In this document: in pieces, positions 9,823 through 17,553 of the stretch | Numbering within the stretch: the first letter of the stretch is position 1 | How the letters are laid out: each line of letters starts with the position of its first letter | From: Sterolibacteriaceae bacterium | GTDB taxonomy: Bacteria; Pseudomonadota; Gammaproteobacteria; Burkholderiales; Rhodocyclaceae | Assembly (NCBI GenBank): GCA_025360425.1 | Contig: JANYCD010000046.1 | Span: forward strand, 1-64,000 | Reading direction: 5' to 3' | DNA: 64,000 bases | Translations under genes and position numbers: made by a program | The notes under the pieces: generated by a model | What the model was told of the DNA's origin: nothing | The model's database searches: none | What the model saw: the letters and a program-made list of their open reading frames with translations, nothing else

Positions 9823-10272
9823 GTGTTGCAAACCATGAAGGCGCCGGGTTCGTCGACAAGCAAAGTAAACACTGCCAGCTTCGTGCTGGCAGTGTTTTTT
9901 TCTGGCCTTGCAGTTTCGGTCGACGCTGCCCAGGCCAGCGGCCAATTTTGGGTGACCGCCACACTACTGGGGAGCAATAGCTCCAACGGAAACCCCGCTG
10001 TTTCAACAACAGGGTTCTGTACCAAAAACACGGGCCTCAACGGTTTTGGGGCGTCGGTAACAGTGGTATGCTCGACTGGCGCCGTGGTGGATCTTTTCGC
10101 CAACCCATGGCTGACTCCGCAAGGGGGCGCTTATCGCTACTTGTATCACATACGGTCAGGGGGCGTTTTGCTGGGGACCATCGACAGTTTTTCCGGCGCC
10201 GGGAATGAGACATCATGGCGGGTCATTGATCTGCTGGATCGCAAATATCTGGAAATGCAGGTGGGCTGGTGA
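9823..10272 (+). CDS. Exported accessory protein of the SCPU pilus cluster
   Basis: About 149 residues with a signal peptide (FVLAVFFSGLAVSVDA). Start may be GTG 9823, with a weak GGCGG upstream, or ATG 9835. The mature part has two cysteines (CTKN, VCSTG) and the C-terminal pattern GGAYRYLYHI ... LEMQVGW, which I recall as a short protein typical of SCPU pilus operons, perhaps a minor subunit analogous to CsuA or CsuB. Its signal-peptide codons coincide with a perfect terminator hairpin (9867-9901), so expression depends on read-through. Between pilin and chaperone, same strand. Confidence 0.65.
   Translation: MLQTMKAPGSSTSKVNTASFVLAVFFSGLAVSVDAAQASGQFWVTATLLGSNSSNGNPAVSTTGFCTKNTGLNGFGASVTVVCSTGAVVDLFANPWLTPQGGAYRYLYHIRSGGVLLGTIDSFSGAGNETSWRVIDLLDRKYLEMQVGW
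9867..9901 (+). terminator. Intrinsic terminator inside a coding sequence
   Basis: Perfect 13-bp stem AAACACTGCCAGC / GCTGGCAGTGTTT with the 5-nt loop TTCGT and a run of seven T (9895-9901). It meets every criterion of a Rho-independent terminator, yet lies within the signal-peptide region of the second pilus gene. It probably limits transcription of the chaperone, usher and adhesin relative to the pilin. Confidence 0.85.
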
Positions 10273-10376
10273 ACAGGTGAATCGGGCCGAAAGACGTAGT
10301 GCGGCGATCCGGAATCGCGTTACTTGACGAGAAAATAATGGCACATAGCCACAACACAGCAGGACGACACCTCGGC

Positions 10377-11105
10377 ATGAAGCAACTCAACTTGGCAATC
10401 CTAATTATCGCGATTGCTTCTGCGTATTGCGGCTCTTCATTCGCCGGCACTTTTTCCGTAACGCCGGTGCGTATCTACATGTCGCCCAAAGATCGCGCTG
10501 TTGCGATCACCATTACCAATGACGGCGATGAAGAATTGGTCATGCAGGCCGACCTCTACGACTGGAAGCAAAAGCCGGATGGGCAGGACGACCTGAAGCT
10601 CACGGAAGACATGTTCCTTTCGCCTCCCATCATCAAGATGGCGCCCAAGTCCCGTCAGGTCGTGCGTTTGGCGCGGCTCATACCGGTGCAGTCTGCGAAT
10701 CAGATTACCTACCGCATGATCGTGCGCGAGATCCCCGAAGCCAAAGCCCCCAAGGAAGGCGTTCAGGTGCAACTCGCCCTGGCTTTTTCCATGCCGGTGT
10801 TCATCACGCCGCCCGGGGCCAAGCCAAAACTGGGTTGCACCGTGGAAAGAAAGGCAGCTAACAGCGTCAATGCCGTTTGTGAAAATACGGGCAACGCTTA
10901 TTCGCATCCCGTTGCCTTGTTGTTGAATAACGCAACAGGAGAAAAAATCGCGGACAATCCGACCGCTGGTTACATCCTGCCTGGAATCAAGCGGAGTTTC
11001 AGCATCAAACGCGAAGGTGGCGCGATATCCGCTGGTGCGGCCAAACTGGCAGTGACTCTGGACGACGGAACAACGGAAACCTTCGCGGTAACGATTTCGG
11101 AATAG
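10377..11105 (+). CDS. Periplasmic fimbrial chaperone, PapD/CsuC family
   Basis: A 242-residue pilus chaperone that holds pilin subunits by donor-strand complementation and delivers them to the usher. Signal peptide MKQLNLAILIIAIASAYCGSSFAG, so ATG 10377 was chosen; upstream ATG 10338 would give an unusually long leader. The N-terminal Ig domain shows FSVTPVRIYMSPKDRAVAITITN and the G1 strand region (LSPPIIKMAPKSRQVVRLAR), with the basic residue used to anchor the subunit C-terminus. The second Ig domain follows after about residue 140 and carries a cysteine pair. Cluster position before the usher is standard. Eight bases separate it from the usher start. Confidence 0.9.
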   Translation: MKQLNLAILIIAIASAYCGSSFAGTFSVTPVRIYMSPKDRAVAITITNDGDEELVMQADLYDWKQKPDGQDDLKLTEDMFLSPPIIKMAPKSRQVVRLARLIPVQSANQITYRMIVREIPEAKAPKEGVQVQLALAFSMPVFITPPGAKPKLGCTVERKAANSVNAVCENTGNAYSHPVALLLNNATGEKIADNPTAGYILPGIKRSFSIKREGGAISAGAAKLAVTLDDGTTETFAVTISE

Positions 11106-11112
11106 GCGGGTC

Positions 11113-13509
11113 GTGAAGTGCCCGTTCCATCCCATCGCGTTCGCATTGCTTTTGCTTGTTGCTACCTGTACTGCTTCCGCCGCCAGTTTATTTTCGCCGG
11201 AGCCAACATCCGCACCATCACCCGCAACGGAGCCTGTGGTCAGTAGTGATCGCATGCTGCCCATGGCCATTTTCGTCAATGGCACCGACAGTGGTACCTG
11301 GTTGCTGGTGGAACACCAAGGCGTGCTGTATGCGCCGGGCGAGGCGTTTGAAGAATGGCGTCTGGTGCTCAATGTCGACATCACGCCCTATGAGTTCAAG
11401 GGGCAACGCTACTGGCCATTGAGCGCCATCCCGGGTTATCGCGCGACAACCAACCTCGCCAACCAGTCGGTCGAGCTTCAATTTTCGCCGCAGGCGTTTG
11501 CCGCCACCACGCTGTCGAATGACAAGGTGAAACGGCCTGTGCCAAGCCCGGTGTTGCCCAGCCTCCAGTTCAGCTACGACATCAGCTATTCGCAGTCGCA
11601 CCAACGCAGCGCGCCCTCAGTGGAAGACTTGAGCGCGCTGACGGAAATCGGTTATTCCAGCCAGATGGGCGTGATCACCAGCAGCGCGATCGGCCACAAC
11701 CTGACCGGAAGCACGGCCCTGGGCAACCGCACGCAGTGGCTGCGCCTCGAAACCACGTTGACCAGGGATATGCCCGAACTCAACAGCACTTTGCGGCTTG
11801 GCGACACCAGCACTCGCGTTGGCATGTTGGGCAACAACGTGTACTTCGGCGGCGTCCAGTTCGGCACCAACTTTGCTTTGACGCCGGGTTTCGTCCATCA
11901 ACCCTTGCCTTCCCTGACCGGATTGTCGGCCGCACCTTCCACTGTGCAACTCTATGTCAACGACGTGTTACGCCAAGTTTCCAGCGTACCCGCCGGGCCA
12001 TTTGCCATCGAGAATTTTCCCAACCTGTCGGGCGGTGGTGATGCACGGGTGGTGGTGACGGATCAACTGGGCCGGCAAACCGTGTATCAACAATCCTTTT
12101 TTACCAACAGCCAGCTTCTAGCCCCCGGCCTCAACGACTGGAGCGCCGAAGCGGGCAGCGTGCGGCGCAATCTGGGTGCCGCCAGCGGCGACTACGGGCC
12201 GGGGTTTGTCAACGGATTGTGGCGGCACGGCTACAGCAACAGCTTGACGCTGGAAGGGCGCGCGGCGGTGTCCTCGTCGCTGAAATTGTTTGAACTCGGC
12301 GCCGTGACCGGCTTACCGTTCCAGTTGCTGGGCCGGGCCGCGATAGCCAATAGTCACGACAAAAACCTGGGCAGTGGCACCCAAGAGCTGTTCGGCGTCG
12401 ACCATCAGGGCCTGCGTTTGAACGGATCGCTGGAAGTGCAGGGCGCGTCCGTTAATTATCGCGATCTCGGCCAGGACACGGCAGTGACGCCGATCAAAAG
12501 GCAGATCGCCGGCAATCTGAGTTATGCCAACGAGCGGCTCGGTTCCTTCGGCGTTGGCTACGCCCGGATCAGCAACTATTCCAATCCAACCATCACCACG
12601 ATCTCGGGTAACTATTCGATCCGCATCGGGCAAACGGGAAATCTGAACTTCAACGTCAGCCGGGCGCAAAGCCAGATCAGCAGCACCTCGGTCGGCGTTA
12701 CCTTCACCATGCTGCTGGAAAAAAACCGCGTCGCCACCGGCTACTTTAACCATAGCGGAGATACCACGGATACCTACGCTACATTCGCGCAAAGCCCGGA
12801 TATCGACCACCCGTTGGGATGGCGTGTGCTCGCCGGCCAGTTGCAAAACCAGGCGCATGAGGAAGGCGGCGTGAACTATCTCGGGCAATACGGCAACCTT
12901 ACTGGCGACGTGAGTACCACGTCGAACCAGACCGCCGTGCGCCTGGGCGCGAGCGGCAGCGTGGTGCTTGCCGACGATCATTGGTTCGCCACGCGACGCA
13001 TGACCAATAGTTTCGCCGTGGCGGAAGTCAAGGACTACGGCGATGTAGGCGTCGGTATCGGCAGCACCATGCTGACCAAGACTGATCGCACAGGCGTCGC
13101 CTTGATTCCGAATTTGACCGCTTATCAGAGCAATTCGATACGCCTCAACGCCGAAGATTTGCCGATCAGTGCCGAGATCGATTCCATCGAGCGTGATGTA
13201 GTGCCGTCGTGGCGCAGCGGCGTCAAGGTAGTCTTCCCGGTGCGGGGCGGACGCGGTGCCTTGATCAAGATCGAAATGGAAGATGGCGGGCCGGCGCCGG
13301 CCGGTTCTGTGGTACAGCTTAAAGATGACAAGCAGGAGTTTTATATCGCGCGGCGGGGCGAAGCATTCGTGACCGGACTGAAACCCGTTACTCAACTACA
13401 GTTGAGTTGGAAGGGTCAACAATGCAAATTCTACGTCACGTTGCCGCCGGTGAAAGGTGACGAGATTCCGCGCTTGGGACCGTTGCTGTGCAAAGGAGTA
13501 TCGCGATGA
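11113..13509 (+). CDS. Outer membrane usher, CsuD/FimD family
   Basis: A 798-residue outer-membrane pore that catalyses pilus assembly. GTG start at 11113 followed by a signal peptide (LALLLLVATCTASA-like core). The N-terminal periplasmic domain that recruits chaperone-subunit complexes covers about 45-140, a long beta-barrel follows with plug (SGGGDARVVVTDQLGRQ at about 310-325), and the C-terminal domains end with CKFYVTLPP and a terminal cysteine pair. The length matches the shorter archaic Csu ushers. The stop overlaps the ATG of the adhesin gene (ATGA). The ribosome binding site is weak, fitting low expression. Confidence 0.93.
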   Translation: MKCPFHPIAFALLLLVATCTASAASLFSPEPTSAPSPATEPVVSSDRMLPMAIFVNGTDSGTWLLVEHQGVLYAPGEAFEEWRLVLNVDITPYEFKGQRYWPLSAIPGYRATTNLANQSVELQFSPQAFAATTLSNDKVKRPVPSPVLPSLQFSYDISYSQSHQRSAPSVEDLSALTEIGYSSQMGVITSSAIGHNLTGSTALGNRTQWLRLETTLTRDMPELNSTLRLGDTSTRVGMLGNNVYFGGVQFGTNFALTPGFVHQPLPSLTGLSAAPSTVQLYVNDVLRQVSSVPAGPFAIENFPNLSGGGDARVVVTDQLGRQTVYQQSFFTNSQLLAPGLNDWSAEAGSVRRNLGAASGDYGPGFVNGLWRHGYSNSLTLEGRAAVSSSLKLFELGAVTGLPFQLLGRAAIANSHDKNLGSGTQELFGVDHQGLRLNGSLEVQGASVNYRDLGQDTAVTPIKRQIAGNLSYANERLGSFGVGYARISNYSNPTITTISGNYSIRIGQTGNLNFNVSRAQSQISSTSVGVTFTMLLEKNRVATGYFNHSGDTTDTYATFAQSPDIDHPLGWRVLAGQLQNQAHEEGGVNYLGQYGNLTGDVSTTSNQTAVRLGASGSVVLADDHWFATRRMTNSFAVAEVKDYGDVGVGIGSTMLTKTDRTGVALIPNLTAYQSNSIRLNAEDLPISAEIDSIERDVVPSWRSGVKVVFPVRGGRGALIKIEMEDGGPAPAGSVVQLKDDKQEFYIARRGEAFVTGLKPVTQLQLSWKGQQCKFYVTLPPVKGDEIPRLGPLLCKGVSR

Positions 13510-14372
13510 ATTCAACAGTTGTGCGGTGGCTGGCGGCAGCGATTTTGATTCTTGCCGGCGCACTGGCGCAAGCCGCCATCACCTGCACCAGTCCCGTCTC
13601 GAGCGGATTTTCGACAACCTATGCGCCAACCCAAACCGTTGCCAACATTACCCAGGGTACGATCAATTTTAATTGCACGCGCGCCCTCGCAGGTGATCCA
13701 ACAGCGGTGATTATTGCGTCGACCACGGGGCTAAATCCCATAGGGACCATTGCCAGAGCCAAGTTTGGCGCAAATTTTATTCAATATGATGGGTATAAAG
13801 ATAGTGCATGCACCCAGTTGTGGACCAACCCGACGATCGCGAGCTCCATCACGGCTACGCTACTTCCGATACTAACGTCGCAGCCGGTCACAGTCAGCTT
13901 TTGGGGTTGCATCACGCTCGCAGGCCAAGTCGTGCCTGCCGGAACTTATACCGATACGATACAGATGGGAGTTTTCACCACGACCGGAACGGCGATTTCT
14001 CCTCAGCCAACTTTTCCGGTTGCCATTCTCAATCCGGCGACCTGCAATATCACTAGTGTAGCGAACGTTGCCTTCGGCACCTACGTCGCGCTTCGGAGCA
14101 CGCCGCTGGTGTCGCCGACGGCCAACGTGGTAATGAATTGCACCACCAATCTGCCTTACTCGCTCGCTCTCGATGCGACCACGGGATTGATCGCCGGCGT
14201 GGGTTTGAATTATTCGCTGGCGACAAGCTGGATCGCGGGCAGCCAATTGCGCGGCACCGGACCGGGACAAACCTTCACCATGACGGGCACGCTGCCGGCT
14301 AATCAGGCCGGAACCTGCAGCACAGGCAGTTGCAGTGGATCTGATACGCGTACGCTGACGGTTACTTACTAG
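13506..14372 (+). CDS. Two-domain SCPU protein, pilus tip adhesin candidate
   Basis: A 288-residue exported protein with signal peptide (ending GALAQA) and two tandem SCPU domains, about 24-155 and 168-288. The second ends with the pilin-like SDTRTLTVTY. Two-domain SCPU proteins at the end of the cluster correspond to CsuE, the tip adhesin that binds hydrophobic surfaces. The ATG at 13506 has GGAG 7 nt upstream and overlaps the usher stop. An upstream GTG (13488) is less likely. The last bases overlap the remnant of an HDOD gene on the other strand, which suggests that the cluster's edge is a recombination point. Confidence 0.82.
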   Translation: MNSTVVRWLAAAILILAGALAQAAITCTSPVSSGFSTTYAPTQTVANITQGTINFNCTRALAGDPTAVIIASTTGLNPIGTIARAKFGANFIQYDGYKDSACTQLWTNPTIASSITATLLPILTSQPVTVSFWGCITLAGQVVPAGTYTDTIQMGVFTTTGTAISPQPTFPVAILNPATCNITSVANVAFGTYVALRSTPLVSPTANVVMNCTTNLPYSLALDATTGLIAGVGLNYSLATSWIAGSQLRGTGPGQTFTMTGTLPANQAGTCSTGSCSGSDTRTLTVTY

Positions 14373-14506
14373 AGAGTAAGGTTCCGGCTGCTGCATTTTG
14401 GCGAGAAACGGCCGAGGATGGCAGGACACGGCGGAATGCCGATCTCGCGTGCCATGTGGTCGATATCTTGATCCGGCAACGCAGAATTAGGAGTCGGTTC
14501 AGCCAT
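14369..14506 (-). pseudogene. 5' remnant of an HDOD-domain gene
   Basis: A 45-codon minus-strand frame begins MAEPTPNSALP and runs into MAREIGIPPCPAILGRFS, the characteristic start of HDOD-domain signalling proteins. The next family residues (AKMQQPEP, compare AEM..DEPD) appear only in the adjacent frame, so there is a one-base shift. After that, homology stops where the complement of the adhesin gene begins. It lies just downstream of phoH on the same strand. The parent gene was evidently cut when the pilus cluster arrived. Confidence 0.6.
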
Positions 14507-14526
14507 GGAAGTTTACCAACATCGAA

Positions 14527-15975
14527 CTACAGCACCTCTGCCGCGTGATCCGCCAGCCGCGAACGTTCACCACGTTGCAGTGTGATGTGGCCACCATGCG
14601 CCCAGCCCTTGAATCTATCCACCACGTAGGTCAGGCCTGAACTGCCTTCGGTGAGATAGGGTGTGTCGATCTGGGCGATGTTGCCCAGGCACACCACCTT
14701 GGTACCCGGACCGGCGCGGGTGATCAGGGTTTTCATCTGTTTCGGCGTCAGGTTCTGCGCTTCGTCGATGATCAGGAATTTGTTGAGAAAGGTGCGGCCG
14801 CGCATGAAGTTCAGCGACTTGACCTTGATGCGGCTGCGGATCAGGTCCATGGTCGCCGCGCGGCCCCAGTCGCCACCGTAGGTACCGCCGCTTTGGCTGG
14901 CGGGCTCGTCGTGTGGCTTGTTGAGCACGTCGAGATTGTCTTCCAGCGCACCCATCCACGGCGTCATTTTTTCTTCCTCGGTGCCGGGCAGGAAGCCGAT
15001 GTCCTCGCCCACGGGGACCGTAACGCGGGTGATGATGATTTCAGAAAAGCGCTTGGTTTCCAGCGTCAGCGTCAGTGCTGCGGCCAGCGTCAAGAGCGTC
15101 TTGCCGGTGCCAGCCTGGCCGAGCAGAGTGACGAAGTCGATATCGGGATCCATCAGCAGGTTGAGCGCGAAGTTTTGTTCGCGATTGCGCGCGGTGATGC
15201 CCCAGATCGCATTTTTCAGGTGGCTGTAATCGGTCAGGGTGGAGATGACCGCGGTCTTGCCCTTGTTCTCCTTGACGATGGCGGTGAAGGGACGGTCCTT
15301 GTCCGAATCCAGATAGACGAATTCATTGACCAGCAGGTTGGGACAGAGCGGTCCCTGTATTTGATACAGCGTCTTGCTCTCCTGCTTCCACGACTTCATG
15401 TTCTGGCCGTGGGTTTCCCAGAAGTCGACAGGCAGTTCTTGGCTGCCGGTATAGAGCAGGTCGGTGTCTTCGAGTACCTTGTCGTTGAAATAATCCTGCG
15501 CTTCGAGGCCCAGGGCGCGGGCCTTGATGCGCATGTTGATGTCCTTGGACACCATGATCACCGGCCGCTTGGGGAACTTCTGCTGCAGGAACATCACCAC
15601 CGCGAGGATGTTGTTGTCGGCGCGGGAGGTCGGCAGTGATGCCGGCAACACGCCGTTCATGGCTTCGGTCTGGAGGAACAGCCGGCCGCTGGCAAGACCG
15701 CGCGATGCAATTTCCAGCTCAGTGCCATTCGCAATGCCATCCTCAACGCCGGATACGATCTCGTCGAGCATGCGGCTGGCCTGACGGGCATTGCGCGCCA
15801 CTTCGGTCATGCCCTTCTTGTTGGCGTCCAACTCCTCCAAGGTCATCATCGGCACGAAAATGTCGTGCTCCTCGAAGCGGTAGAGGCTGTTGGGATCGTG
15901 CATCAGCACGTTGGTGTCGAGTACGAACAGCTTGGTCGTCTTGCTTGCGGCACGGGCAGCACGCTTGGCGTTCAT
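14527..15975 (-). CDS. PIN-PhoH family protein (PhoH2-like RNase/ATPase)
   Basis: A 482-residue fusion of a PIN ribonuclease domain (about 14-150; acidic residues D20 in LDTNVLMHD, E48, D120, D145) and a PhoH ATPase/helicase domain (about 240-470). Walker A is GQAGTGKT at 286-293, with a Walker B type segment FLIIDEAQNLT. This architecture is that of PhoH2 proteins, which unwind and cut RNA and are sometimes linked to toxin-antitoxin pairs. No antitoxin gene precedes it here. GGGAG lies upstream of the ATG. It follows bcp by 32 nt and is probably co-transcribed with it. Confidence 0.93.
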   Translation of the reverse strand: MNAKRAARAASKTTKLFVLDTNVLMHDPNSLYRFEEHDIFVPMMTLEELDANKKGMTEVARNARQASRMLDEIVSGVEDGIANGTELEIASRGLASGRLFLQTEAMNGVLPASLPTSRADNNILAVVMFLQQKFPKRPVIMVSKDINMRIKARALGLEAQDYFNDKVLEDTDLLYTGSQELPVDFWETHGQNMKSWKQESKTLYQIQGPLCPNLLVNEFVYLDSDKDRPFTAIVKENKGKTAVISTLTDYSHLKNAIWGITARNREQNFALNLLMDPDIDFVTLLGQAGTGKTLLTLAAALTLTLETKRFSEIIITRVTVPVGEDIGFLPGTEEEKMTPWMGALEDNLDVLNKPHDEPASQSGGTYGGDWGRAATMDLIRSRIKVKSLNFMRGRTFLNKFLIIDEAQNLTPKQMKTLITRAGPGTKVVCLGNIAQIDTPYLTEGSSGLTYVVDRFKGWAHGGHITLQRGERSRLADHAAEVL

Positions 15976-16007
15976 TCAGTCTCCCGAAGGTTGAAGAGTA
16001 AAGCGGA

Positions 16008-16463
16008 TTAAATCGTTTTTACTGCTTCCAGCATCGCGGCGGCATGACCGTCTGCCTTGACCCCGCGCCACGCATGCCGCAACACACCTTTGGCATCGAT
16101 CAGAAAAGTACTGCGCTCGATGCCGCGAACCTGCTTGCCGTACATGTTCTTCATCTTGATCACACCAAACTGGTTGCACAGTGTTTCGTCGCCGTCGGAC
16201 AGCAGGTCGAAAGGCAAGCCGAGCCTGGTTTTGAAATTTTCGTGGGATTTGATGCTGTCGCGCGATACGCCGAGGATTACGGCGCCGACCTTGACGAACT
16301 TGTCGTGCAGATCTCGAAACTGCTGGGCTTCTGCGGTGCAGCCTGGGGTACTGTCCTTCGGATAGAAGTAGAGCACTACCTTCTTGCCTTTCAGGGCGGT
16401 TGACGAGATCGATTGTCCGCCGGTGGCGGCGACAGTGAACTCGGGAATTGGCTGGTCAAGCAT
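16008..16463 (-). CDS. bcp: Thiol peroxidase Bcp/PrxQ
   Basis: A 151-residue peroxiredoxin that reduces hydrogen peroxide and organic hydroperoxides using thioredoxin. The peroxidatic cysteine is in DSTPGCTAEAQ (Cys at about 42). The resolving cysteine that E. coli Bcp carries five residues later is Gln here. The only other Cys is in ETLCNQFGV, so this is a 1-Cys enzyme or one with an atypical resolving site. Strong ribosome binding site GAGGAG before the ATG. It lies between a YbhN-like flippase gene (11 nt upstream) and phoH. Confidence 0.93.
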   Translation of the reverse strand: MLDQPIPEFTVAATGGQSISSTALKGKKVVLYFYPKDSTPGCTAEAQQFRDLHDKFVKVGAVILGVSRDSIKSHENFKTRLGLPFDLLSDGDETLCNQFGVIKMKNMYGKQVRGIERSTFLIDAKGVLRHAWRGVKADGHAAAMLEAVKTI

Positions 16464-16474
16464 TGTCTTCTCCT

Positions 16475-17395
16475 CTAATCAGTGTCTTTTGTCTGTAGCA
16501 ATGTCAATGCGCCGAGCAAGCCCTGCAGTGCGGCAAAAAGCCCATACAGAATCGCGGTGGCGATTGCCAGATCGCGTGGCGCGCCGAATACGCCGAGGGT
16601 GACCACGGCGGCAGCTTCGCGCGTGCCCCAGCCGCCGATGGAGATCGGCAGCGCCGCGAGAAGGAAGATGGGGCCGGAAGCGATGAAGTAAACCCACCAC
16701 GATAAATCCAGTCCGACCGAGTGTCCACCACAGGCAAAGGCCATGATCGACAGCAACTGCACGCCGGTCGACCACAGCATCTGCGAAAAATACAGGGCCA
16801 GCGGGCGGGAACGTTCATGCAGTGTGTTCAGCATTTGCCCCAGCTTGACTGGCAGGCGCCGTCTGGCTGAATCCGAAACCTGCCAGGCGAGCACGGGGCA
16901 GATCAATGCGAGCAATGCAACCAGGGTCATCAATGGCACGGAAATGCCAGGCAGCGCAGCCTGCAGCATGTCCAGTGACAAAGCCAGCGCCGTGGTGGTC
17001 AGGGAAATGGTCGCCAGCATCCACAAACCGCTGAGACGATCCAGGGCAACGCTGGCAGCGACGCTAACCAGTGAATGCCCCGCACGTTGCAGATGCAACG
17101 CCCGCAATGCATCGCCGCCCAGATGTCCGCCCGGCAGCACAGTGTTGGCCGTGATTCCGCGCCAGTAAGCGAAGAGCAGACTGCGCCGGGTGGCCTGCAA
17201 TCCCAACCATTCCGCCAGGGCATGCCAGCGCAGTGCACTGGTGATCGATGCCACCACTGCGGCGGCGAAACCGGCCAGCAACCACAGCGGATCAGGACGG
17301 CCGAGTACCTGCAGGACGCGCCAGGGGTCGGCGAACCACAGTACCAGCGCGAACAGGGCGAGTCCGCCCAGAAGGCGCAACAGGCTACGGGTCAT
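16475..17395 (-). CDS. YbhN/AglD2-type lysylphosphatidylglycerol synthase TM-family protein
   Basis: A 306-residue inner-membrane protein with about eight hydrophobic segments and the family signature region WRGITANTVLPGGHLGGDALR (about 77-97) plus ISIGGWGTREAAA near the C-terminus. Relatives form the transmembrane flippase part of MprF and the UPF0104 family and are thought to move lipids or lipid-linked molecules. No synthase domain is attached. ATG 17395 was taken as start; a TTG at 17419 overlaps an upstream remnant. It may be transcribed with bcp. Confidence 0.82.
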   Translation of the reverse strand: MTRSLLRLLGGLALFALVLWFADPWRVLQVLGRPDPLWLLAGFAAAVVASITSALRWHALAEWLGLQATRRSLLFAYWRGITANTVLPGGHLGGDALRALHLQRAGHSLVSVAASVALDRLSGLWMLATISLTTTALALSLDMLQAALPGISVPLMTLVALLALICPVLAWQVSDSARRRLPVKLGQMLNTLHERSRPLALYFSQMLWSTGVQLLSIMAFACGGHSVGLDLSWWVYFIASGPIFLLAALPISIGGWGTREAAAVVTLGVFGAPRDLAIATAILYGLFAALQGLLGALTLLQTKDTD

Positions 17396-17415
17396 CGTAT
17401 GGAATCGGCCATAAC

Positions 17416-17553
17416 TCAACCCACCGTCACCGGCACCAGCGTCATGGTGTCGTTGCCGAAGATGTCGATCACATTTACTGCTACGGTATAACGGCCGGGT
17501 TGGGGCTTGGCAAACATCAGTTTGCTGGAAAAGCTTGTCAGATCAAGCATCAT
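17416..17553 (-). pseudogene. C-terminal tail of a probable adenine-specific DNA methyltransferase (Mod)
   Basis: A 45-codon frame whose sequence (AKPQPGRYTVAVNVIDIFG, then NDTMTLVPV) is a beta-rich C-terminal tail like those ending DNA methyltransferases of type III systems. This match is from memory and should be checked. Its ATG overlaps the stop of the DUF262 gene. With the truncated res gene upstream, the simplest reading is that most of mod was lost and only its last 40 codons remain. It could also be translated as a small protein. Confidence 0.45.

Noticed and set aside
12313..13395. Minus-strand frame of 360 codons opposite the usher gene
   Set aside because: Antisense artefact of GC-rich third positions; no motif, no ribosome binding site.
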